64,000 bases of DNA from NCBI RefSeq assembly GCF_042186555.1, contig NC_133326.1, positions 97,522,144-97,586,143 on the forward strand, written 5' to 3'. The notes beneath the pieces were generated by a model, which was not told where the DNA came from, did no database searches, and saw only the letters and a program-made list of their open reading frames with translations. Origin of the DNA: Aquarana catesbeiana. Lineage: Eukaryota; Chordata; Amphibia; Anura; Ranidae. Numbering within the stretch: the stretch's first letter is position 1; the number at the start of each line of letters is the position of its first letter. The position numbers were made by a program, and so were the translations under genes. This document shows positions 56,020 to 64,000 of the stretch, piece after piece.

Positions 56020-57770
56020 TCATTAAAAAAATGCAGTACATACAGACCCTAAAGCCTTAATGCAGTTGAAATATAAAACACAAAAAATAGCAAAGGGACT
56101 TAACTTACACTCAGTAGATGTGTCTCTTGTGCTGATGTCTCTTTTTTTAGGTGAAATCCTTCTCAGTCTATTCCCCCCACCCCCACAATCATCTTCTGGC
56201 ACTAGAACTAAGGGGCTGTTACAGGCTGTCATCAAGAGTGCCTGACTATGCCTACCTATCAATGAAGCAGGAGCTATGAATGGAGGGGGTGTACCTATTG
56301 ATCATCCACCAATTCTCCATCCATAGATCACTTTCAATTTAATTTTCATACTTGGGGAATGTCACCATTTTTTATGTTGCACCCTAAATATCTGTGTAAC
56401 AAGGAAAATGTTCTAAAAAAGGGGGCTAAACCTTTAGTCTCCAGTCTGGTGATTTTGCCTAGGCTGGGATAATGACACCACTATGTTGCAGACAGGGGGA
56501 ATCATCTCTTCACTCTTGTCTTCTCATCTCCGGAGATCTATTTGTAACAAATCACTGTCGCTTGACATTGTAATTTTGTAGCCAGTCACAAGCTGAGAGA
56601 CTACTGCTGCAGGGAACTTGAGACAGTTGTGAACACAATTAAGAACTGCTAAAGCACCAATCTCAATCCATGAAGAAGCTGCCAAACAAAGATGGCACCA
56701 TCCATTTAACAAGAAAAGCATATTAAGATATTGGCGGTGGGAGGGGGGGTAGTATGATGTCTGTGAAATGTAATACATACCTGTACCTACACTTTTACTG
56801 TACTTAGCAATCATGAAAAAATATAGTTGACGCTGGGCCCACTTTCACATCAATACAGCTTAGTTAAAATCTCTGAAAGGGGAACATACAGTGGGATGTA
56901 TAAAGGAAGTTGTACATGGAAGGAATGGCAAAGACCAGTTCCATCAATACAGCAGACTAAGATATTGCTATATTTGTACTATACTTATGTTGTACCATTA
57001 ATAATTTTCAGAGAAAAACAGATATGTGTTTAATAAATTATTTCATAAAAAAATCCAAGGTTCTGCTTTAATTACATCTCTATAAGGTAATGTTATAACC
57101 CTAAATACATTAGTATTCATTAAATTGTCAACAGCATTTAATGGTACACAGCATGCTCACTGTAAGAATTTGGCCTGCCCCCGCAGAAAGTTCCCAGCAT
57201 GCACTTTCATAAATTTCCCATAAGAGAAATGCATGACGAAAGCTATAGACTGTATTTGATTGCATTGCTCTGGCTGTATTATTAAAGGGAGAATTTTCAA
57301 TTTTCCAGAGAATTCCCCGCAAATGCTGGTTTGGAGAAAAATAGCAATATAAAGTTTGTTTTTATATAGAGATGCTTTATCATTTGTATTAAAGCTGCAT
57401 GTAAGCTTAAAGGTTCTCCTTTAAAGAGGACTTTTCACGCCTACTATCTCTAAAGAATTTCACATCCCATCAACTTGTCAATATGAAAACAGTCACTTCT
57501 GAACAACTCTCCTGACAGCATCTATTATTTACAGGCTTGACTATTGATTTGCTTAAGTGATGTTTTCATTTTAAAATACACATGAAATTGCAAATACCTT
57601 GCATGTAAAGAAGTGCCAAATTATTTCTAAGCCTTCTTTCTAAGCCAGAGAGAAACAAACTTTGAAATCCTATATTGTGTATATGTGTGCAGTATAAGAA
57701 ACAGACAGAGGTGCATTATTAGAGCACACTACAGAGCTAAATATAAAACAAAGATATATTTATTTGTTGA
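56020..57770. other. Intervening sequence, nothing firmly recognised
   Basis: 56020-56290 has the look of a decayed MITE (gtaaatcctt-type and tcccccc tracts). 56480-57770 is complex and AT-rich without element ends. No gene. Confidence 0.35.
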
Positions 57771-58290
57771 GATTTAAAGCGCAACTCCAGTAATTGCAGC
57801 ACTTTTAAAACTATGCAGTTTTAAAGGCGGTTAAGTCAGATGAGGTATATGCTACCTAGTGGACGTATCGCTTTTATTCACTATTTATATTTTTACTAAG
57901 CACCAGGAGTGCGCTCTGCTACACAACATCTATCCGCATCCCCCCCCCCCCCCGCTGTCTATTCACAGATCACTTTTTATTTTGTGAATAGGTTCACATA
58001 ATACAAAGCAATCTGCAGTCTGAAAAGAGGAGAGGAGGGTGGGCAGAGTGGCTGAAAATATTTCTGCAGCAGCTGTAACGGAGAGTGTTCAAGCACAGCT
58101 ATAGCTATACTCCCAGTGCTCAGTAAAAATGTAAATAGTAAAAAAAAGAAATACATCCTCAAGGTGGCATACACCTCGTTAGACTTAACTTATGATAAGC
58201 ATATCCAGATCCAGAAATGCTGCCGCTTTGGCAATGGCAATGACCCCAGTGTTGAATTGCTAGATTGGACACCTACAGAGCAGGTCATTC
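57771..58290. other. Partial repeat with TTTAAAGCGCAACTCCAG start
   Basis: The start resembles TTAA-type MITE ends, but no partner end was found. Contains a C tract (57939-57954). No gene. Confidence 0.4.
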
Positions 58291-58804
58291 AAGTGTTACT
58301 AAACCCACAACAGTAAAATCAGTCTGTATATGCAGTAAAGCATGCTTGTTTTACTCAGTGTTAGTAAGGGGTTAATCTGGTGAATTGTGTAAAAAGACTG
58401 TTTGATCCTGTCTTCTCTGATCTTTCCCTTTTTTCCACAGTCCCCAAACCAGCTCCGGATAGAACAGAGCCTTGGGGGCAAGCTGCACATGCTCAGTTAG
58501 GTGTGTATTGCTAGAGAGTTTTTTATTTGCTTGGGAGAGTGCATGTGATCAACACAGGGCCAATCAGCACTGTCCAGGTGGAGGATCAGGGATTCTTAAG
58601 CCTCAGAGGACAATCAGGGGAGAATTTAAAATTCCTCCTGCAAGCTTTAACCAGACACTGATAGAAGTCACAAAACTGCTATATACCGCTGATGAGAAAA
58701 GGTATTTAGCAGTTAATATTTACTAAAACTATTGCATTTCCATGTTCTGTGTACTGTGGGAGACCAGATATAATGAATGCAGGGTCCTGGGTTCAGTAAC
58801 ACTT
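58291..58804. mobile_element. MITE with AAGTGTTACT ends
   Basis: Left aagtgttactaaacccacaa (58291) opposes right gggttcagtaacactt (to 58804), followed by TTAA-like taac. The left target is not preserved. Non-coding. Confidence 0.7.
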
Positions 58805-59009
58805 TAACCCTGACCAAACAATCCCTTTAATAAAGCTACACTTGATCATACATCTTAAGTCCAGCTTTATACTGATGTTAAAACATCATCCATTTGTCAA
58901 AAAACAAATAAATCATAAGGTTAGGTCTGAATTTATAGCAAAGAGAATAAAGCAACGGGCCAGCCACATGGATTTGGCAAAGCTGACATCATTCATTTTA
59001 GTGAAAGAG

Positions 59010-59264
59010 AGAATTGCACTTTGCAGGGGAATTTTCCCCAGAGCTTATTGAATGAGGCGAGCATCTGCTGACTTCCATCACCCAATCATCTGTAAGCAAA
59101 ATTTTTTTTTATTTTAAATTTTCCCTGCACATGATTGGGAATTCTTTTGAAAGTGAAACTTTACCACATTCACTAAGTTCTGGGGCAAATTCCCTTGCAA
59201 AGTGCAACTTCCCTTGCAACGTGAACAATCTATTTGCTAAATAGACTAAATAGTAAATCAAGCC
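59010..59264. mobile_element. MITE, GGGTTGATTTACTAAA family, reversed and left-truncated
   Basis: The right end agtaaatcaagccc matches the family's start in reverse. The interior gctgacttccatcacccaatcatctg matches 27285-27312. The opposite terminus was not found. Confidence 0.6.
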
Positions 59265-59578
59265 CTTGGCATTCAGTGCTTTCTACTTGAGGTTTAGACA
59301 GCAGGTAGTTAACTTTACCACACCAATTAGATAGCAAATGCCTAACAGCCAGGTTTAACATGTTTATTTCTCTTCACTGTCTGGGAAGAGATAGGTATAC
59401 ACAGTGCTATAATTTACATCCCTTGAGATTTAAAAACAGGACAAGAAAGTATATTGAAGATCCATCAGCCACTGCACAGCAAGCTTCAGTCTATTTGTAT
59501 ACAGATAATTTTAGAAAATGGTATCAGTTAGTACCATCATCTTCCTGAATCCTATCCTAGAGGGAAGTAGAAGACATT
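59265..59578. other. Intervening sequence, nothing recognised
   Basis: AT-rich, with no repeat ends and no gene. Confidence 0.4.
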
Positions 59579-59580
59579 TA

Positions 59581-60245
59581 CTGTATTTCCCCGAAAATAA
59601 GACCTAACCGGAAAATAAGCCCTAGCATGATTTTTCAGGATGCTTGTCATATAAGCCCTACCCCAAAAATAAGCCCTAGTTAAAGTGGTTGTAAAGTCAT
59701 TATAAGAAATCCTGTAATCCGCTCTGTTACAGGAATATATATCGTGCAGTGTGTGTGTTTGTGTAAAGTTATTGTGCAAATAAACTTATTTACAGCACCA
59801 CTGGGCGCTCACATGACCTCATGCTGCTCTCCTCTTCTCCTCCCGGTTGACGTCAGTGGGGGATCTCGGCCCCTCCCTCTGCAGTGCTCGGAGCGGGGAA
59901 GAAGAGCTCCAGCGGGTCACGTGAGCGCCCAGTGGCGCTGTAGTAAAGGTATTTTAATTTTACACACACACTGCACATTATATAATCCTGTAACAGAGTG
60001 CATTACAGGAATTCCTAATGCTAATGCTACAGATTCCCGAGCTGACAGGCAGGTAGGGAAGGGGAGAGGGGGAGAGGAGAAGACAGGGGAACAAAGGAAC
60101 TGGCAGGATCAACCAGGTTTTTTAGAACACACAGAATGTAGATTATCGTACATGAATAACATAAGACCACCTAAAAATAAGTCCTAATGCATCTTTTGTA
60201 GCCAAATTTAATATAAGTCCCGGTCCTATTTTTGGGGAAACACGG
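59581..60245. mobile_element. DNA element with CTGTATTTCCCCGAAAATA ends, TA target, second element nested
   Basis: Left ctgtatttccccgaaaataa and right tttttggggaaacacgg are inverted, flanked by TA (59579-59580, 60246-60247). Inside it, from about 59698 to 60022, tcctgtaatccgctctgtta with gtgcagtgtgtgtg opposes cacacacactgcac with taacagagtgcattacagga, an independent MITE. The 147-codon plus-strand frame at 59744 spans both and has no recognisable domain. Confidence 0.75.
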
Positions 60246-60247
60246 TA

Positions 60248-62050
60248 GGTATCTTATTACTCCAAAAGCCCTAAAATGTAGGGCTTTGTGTGCTGAAACA
60301 TGTTAGTTTCTGCTGTATACTGGACCTCCTAATTTTTAATAAATAAACTGTGGATTATGTATGGACTCCAGGATTGACTCTTTGGAGTATCCTATTACTC
60401 CACAAGCTGGAATATTTGTGCTACATTTTAGGCAGTCAGTAACTTCTACTCACAAAAGGTTCCAAAAGTCATAAAAATGTAGGAAGGGACAGTATGTTGA
60501 CCTATATTTTACCTTTACATCATTAGGACAGAAAAATAATGTGTAGAAGTTAAATGCTTTTTCTTTCAAGGAAGTACCGACTGCCAATCACCCAGCTTGA
60601 AGGTTGCCAAATTTTCACTTTAATTACTGACATATCAAAGTTAAACAAGTCTTGTAGTTCATTAGATTTAATGTTTGCTTTGCCAGCTTTTCAACAGCCA
60701 TAAAACATGTGGAATTCATATGTGGCAATAATTAACAGTATGAGTTGGCTAACTTTTTAGGTTCTTAATTTAAACTAACTTCAGAGTTTGCCAGTTACAT
60801 TTGCCATAGTTCAAAGAATGCTTAAGTTCAACAACAACTGGAGAGTTAACATCCTGACTCACTGAATTTTGGGCAAATAGCATTGTGGCTGATACGTTTT
60901 GACAAATTTCACTTTTGCTGTCTGGAGCAGCAGAGAGGTATAGCACCAATGAACTGTGTCTCTGTAAAATGAAACTGACTTGCAGTGATTGGCAATATTG
61001 ATTTGTACTTGGGGATAACATAACAAAGATCTTACTTTGATGTGTAGATATTAGGCTTAGCATTCCTCACATCTTCTTTATCTCCAAAGAACAGTTGTTC
61101 AGTGTAAAATTGTAGATGAGAATCTCCTGGGGCTGCGGAGCGTCTGGTTTAGAACACTGCCTTGATCTCCACTTTTTTGGTTTTGGGAATTAAAACAGAA
61201 GGTGAAGTATTCTCCAAATCTGTGGTGCAAAAGGGTCTGACAGTGATGCCTTCTGTGTGAATTATATATAAATTTAAGTTCTAGGTTAAGGATGCTACCA
61301 TAAATAATTTAACATCATAATTAAGAATAGCCTAAATTTTTTGAAAATTGGAAATTACAGTTATGTGTACATTTTTTCTTTTTTTTAACAAATTATTTGA
61401 AGAAATAGCTAAACTGGGAAAATGTGTCTTTATATCTTTAAAAATACTACCTGCACTAAAAAATGAAGCATCCACCCTCTTTTATTGCCCCAAATTTCTA
61501 AACATTTGACCCGTTCACTGTCTTTCAGGGCAAAAAAAAAGGCAAGCAAAGGACCACATCTGGCTCACAAGCCACATTGTTGAGACCAATGCTGTACAGG
61601 ATGCTTCTAGTTTTGTCTTCTGAAGTGATCATATGTCCTCTATCCAGATTACCCTGGATTTTTCTGATTTTGGTCAGTTATAAATCATTTATGACCAGCC
61701 ATAAGACACTTGTAATTTGGGTTTGTATGGTTGTTATGCTTTTAAAATTAAGTGGGGGGTAGATATATCTTATAAGTAACAGTGGGTGGAGGCGTAAATA
61801 TATAAATATATTTTAAAATTAGAATGCTTATATTATTTTGCATATACTCATATTTATTGCCAATATTTTTGTGAAAGTGTATGGTGGACATAAACTGTTT
61901 TACAAAGCTAAGCTGTTTTAAACCCCCCACTGTGTACAACTTAAAATGCTAAGAATACTTTTTGTCATACTCACAGTTTTCCACCAGTTGTGGTACCAAA
62001 ACACAGACAAAGTAAGTAGAAGTGTTCAGGTAGAACAAGTCAATCAGGGG
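60248..62050. other. Mostly unclassified, AT-rich, with one hAT-like end fragment
   Basis: 60540-61070 is complex with many ATTA/TAAT cores and no repeat signs (candidate unique or conserved sequence). 61550-61598 (gaccacatctggctcac, gccacattgttgagacc) resembles a hAT end fragment. The rest shows nothing firm. No gene. Confidence 0.35.
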
Positions 62051-62109
62051 ATTTACCGTACACAAATCTTGCATGTGGTCAGCTCACATGTGACCCCCCC
62101 CCCCCGCTG

Positions 62110-62545
62110 AATCCATCTTTGTGTACTGCAGTAAATGGTCCCCTCCTCCAAGTAAGTAATTAGTGGAGAATGGTCAGAGATGCCCCAAGGGGCATAATTC
62201 ATTTCTAACACATAATGGTCAGCAGTTGCCATACAAAGGCCCAGGTCTATACGTGATAAGGGCAAGTATGACTTAGAGAAACAGGAAAATTGCTTCTCCC
62301 CTGGGTGTTTACCCCACCATGGGTCAGTCCAGCCCACCTCATCAATAATTTTTTTTAAGGCCATGCGACGAATACTGCTCCCTACAGTACCAGGAGGATG
62401 TTTGTCTAGAGTTGGATCTAGGTAACAGTTAAAGTACCCCCTGATGTATAAAGGAACATCTGGGTGTCCTAGTTGGTACTTCAACACTACCTTAAGCACT
62501 TGGTGGTTATATGGAGGTGGAATGTAGACAAAAGCAAGTATACAA
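62110..62545 (-). pseudogene. L1-clade APE endonuclease fragment
   Basis: Within a 207-codon open frame on the minus strand (62676-62053), the segment FVYIPPPYNHQVL, then RGYFNCYLDPTLDKHPPG, FSKSYLPLSRIDLG and finally GISDHSPL shows the ordered motifs of an APE-type endonuclease from an L1/Tx1-like ORF2. The GDFN catalytic motif reads GYFN here, so Asp is lost. The SRIDLG and SDH motifs remain. The N-terminal third of the endonuclease and all reverse transcriptase are missing, and flanking parts of the frame are unrelated. The Tc1 element begins 35 bp to the right. Confidence 0.75.
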
Positions 62546-62579
62546 TGAAAGAAAATAAACAACATAACAAAATTATATA

Positions 62580-63805
62580 CAATTGTGCTCATAAGTTTAC
62601 ATACCCTGGCAGAATTTATGATTTCTTGGCCATTTTTCAGAGAATATGAATGATAATACAAAAACTTTTCTTTCACTCATGGTTAGTGTTTGGCTGAAGC
62701 CATTTATTATCAATCAACTGTGTTTACTATTTTTAAATCATAATGACAACAGAAATTACCCAAATGATCAAAAGTTTACATACCCTGGGGATTTTGGCCT
62801 GATAACATGCACACAAGTTGACACAAAGGGGTTTGAATGGCTATTAATGGTAACTATCCTCACCTGTGATCTGATTGCTTGTAATTAGTGTGTGTGTATA
62901 AAAGGTCAATGCGTTTCTGGACTCCTGACAGACCCTTGCATCTTTCCACCAGTGCTGCACTGACATTTCTGGATTCCGAGTCATGGGGAAAGCAAAATAA
63001 TTGTCAAAGTATCTGCGGGAAAAGGTAGTTGGACTGTATAAAACAGGAAAGGGATTTAAAAAGATATCCAAGGAATTGAGAATGCCAGTCAGCAGTGTTG
63101 AAACTCTAATCAAGAAGTGGAAAATGAGGGGTTCTGTTGAAACCAAACCACATAGACAAACTAGAATTTCAGTCACATCTGCCAGGAAAATTGTTTGGGA
63201 TGCAAAGCAAACCCCACAAATAACTTCAGGTGAAATACAGGACTATCTGAAAACCTGTGGTGTGGCTGTTTCAAGATGCACAACAAGGAGGCACTTGAAG
63301 AAAGATGGTCTGCAGAAGAAAGCCATTACTACACAAATGCCACAAAGTGTCCCGCTTACAATACGCCAAACAGCACAGAGACAAGCCTCAAACCTTCTGG
63401 CACAAAGTCATTTGAAGTGATGAGACCAAAATTGAGCTTTTTGGCCACAACCATAAATGCTTCATTTGGAGAGGAGTCAACAAGGCCTATGATGAAAGGT
63501 GCACCATTCCTACTGTGAAACACATATGTGGATCGCTGATGTTTTGTGGATGTGTGAGCTACAAAGGCACAGAAAATTTGGTCAAAATTGATGGCAAGAT
63601 GAATCATCAGTCAGGAAGCTGCACGTGGGACGTACTTGGACATTCCAACATGACAATGATCCAAAACACAAGACCAAGTCGACCTGTCATTGGCTACAGC
63701 AGAATAAAGTGAAGGTTCCAGAGTGGCCATCTCAGTCTCCTGACCTCAATATCATTGAGCCAATCTGGGGAGATCTCAAATGTGCAGTTCATGAGAGCGC
63801 AAGAA
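62580..63805 (+). mobile_element. Tc1/mariner element, 3' truncated
   Basis: Starts caattgtgctcataagttta after TA (62578-62579). The motif aagtttacataccctgg is present at 62592 and repeated in the same orientation at 62773, an IR/DR arrangement for transposase binding as in Sleeping Beauty-type elements. The transposase remnant follows. Its reading stops matching at about 63805 and no right terminal repeat is seen in the window. Confidence 0.8.
62983..63805 (+). pseudogene. Tc1-type transposase remnant
   Basis: Begins ATGGGGAAAGCAAAA at 62983 with an in-frame TAA at 62998-63000. The following frame keeps the helix-turn-helix part: LREKVVGLYKTGKGFKKIS, then VETLIKKWKMRGS. After further stops and shifts (63420 onward), traces of the catalytic part remain: a VKH-xCGSLMF-like segment, HDNDPKHK near 63650 and WPSQSPDLNIIEPIWGDLK at 63722-63778. 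The DDE signature residues are recognisable, but the protein is broken and the C-terminus is lost. Confidence 0.8.
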
Positions 63806-64000
63806 TTTATCATCTTCCTCTGGCTCTACTGAAGGGTGCCCTATCTGGTCAGCAATGGTGGACAAGTCCACATCCCCCTTTGCCTCCTCCTGCTCCGTGG
63901 CGTCCCCCTCTGCAACATCCTCTGGCACGGCCAAGCCAGCTGGTACAGGTAGCCTGGATAACTTTTGGGCATAGAACCGCATATCACGCGGTGGATCAGC
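63790..64000 (-). CDS. Unidentified partial open frame, acidic
   Basis: On the minus strand the frame is open from the right edge of the window through about 63790. An ATG lies at 63980-63982, but upstream codons are also open, so it is probably a continuation. Visible text: FYAQKLSRLPVPAGLAVP, an acidic stretch (EDVAEGDATEQEEAKGD) and HPSVEPEEDDKF. No domain is recognised. It replaces the expected end of the Tc1 element, so it could be another transposon's coding sequence or a host exon. I cannot decide. Composition differs from the AT-rich surroundings. Confidence 0.3.

Noticed and set aside
59744..60187. 147-codon frame
   Set aside because: Crosses two nested transposon boundaries, so it cannot be one conserved protein.
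1..64000. tRNA, rRNA, snRNA or host exons
   Set aside because: I looked for cloverleaf-type boxes, conserved rRNA stretches and spliced coding signals on both strands and saw none that could be supported by eye.

Overview
This window reads as vertebrate, almost certainly anuran amphibian, intergenic DNA. No host protein-coding exon, rRNA or tRNA gene was recognised. Nearly every structured stretch is a transposable element, a miniature element with terminal inverted repeats (TIRs), or a tandem repeat. The placement is an inference from the repeat families I recognise: GTACACACGGTCGGA-type Harbinger-like MITEs, TTAACCACTTGC-ended piggyBac-like elements, Penelope-like and L1 retroelements, and Tc1 and hAT transposons. 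Together they resemble a ranid or other ranoid frog. There is no operon structure and no sign of bacterial sequence.

Layout. 1-12.7 kb: a hAT element (105-2268) with an internal 29-bp minisatellite, TTAA-flanked MITEs, a 48-50-bp minisatellite in two blocks (5.4-7.2 kb), a 215-240-bp tandem repeat (7.25-7.77 kb), a short piggyBac-like element (7882-8523), a poly(A)-tailed retrocopy candidate on the minus strand (9594 onward) and a Harbinger-like MITE. 12.7-17.7 kb: a large piggyBac-family element whose transposase has lost its catalytic core but keeps a C-terminal zinc-ribbon, followed by a palindrome of about 1.1 kb. 17.7-24.7 kb: a possible solo LTR, two tail-to-tail Penelope-like copies (19875-23100), another Harbinger-like MITE and a hAT element inside an (AT)n tract. 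24.7-34.1 kb: small hairpin MITEs, then a stack of nested insertions (28467-33742): a TTAA-ended repeat contains a Tc1 element, which contains a hAT element, which contains a 0.9-kb CA-rich array. 34.6-42.3 kb: a hAT element split by a nearly intact, full-length L1 retrotransposon with an 18-bp target-site duplication, plus two long palindromes. 42.3-64 kb: low-copy-looking sequence interspersed with MITEs, a second short piggyBac-family element (51484-52482), a third full-length Harbinger-like MITE, a remnant of an L1-clade endonuclease, a degenerate Tc1 element and an unidentified partial reading frame at the right edge.

The recognisable proteins are all transposition machinery. They are L1 ORF1p (open) and ORF2p (two stop codons); Penelope reverse transcriptase and GIY-YIG endonuclease (in separate damaged copies); two Tc1 transposases (broken); a piggyBac zinc-ribbon with part of its N-terminal region; and an L1 endonuclease fragment. 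Several stretches without recognisable repeats may be unique or conserved non-coding sequence, but that cannot be decided from one sequence.
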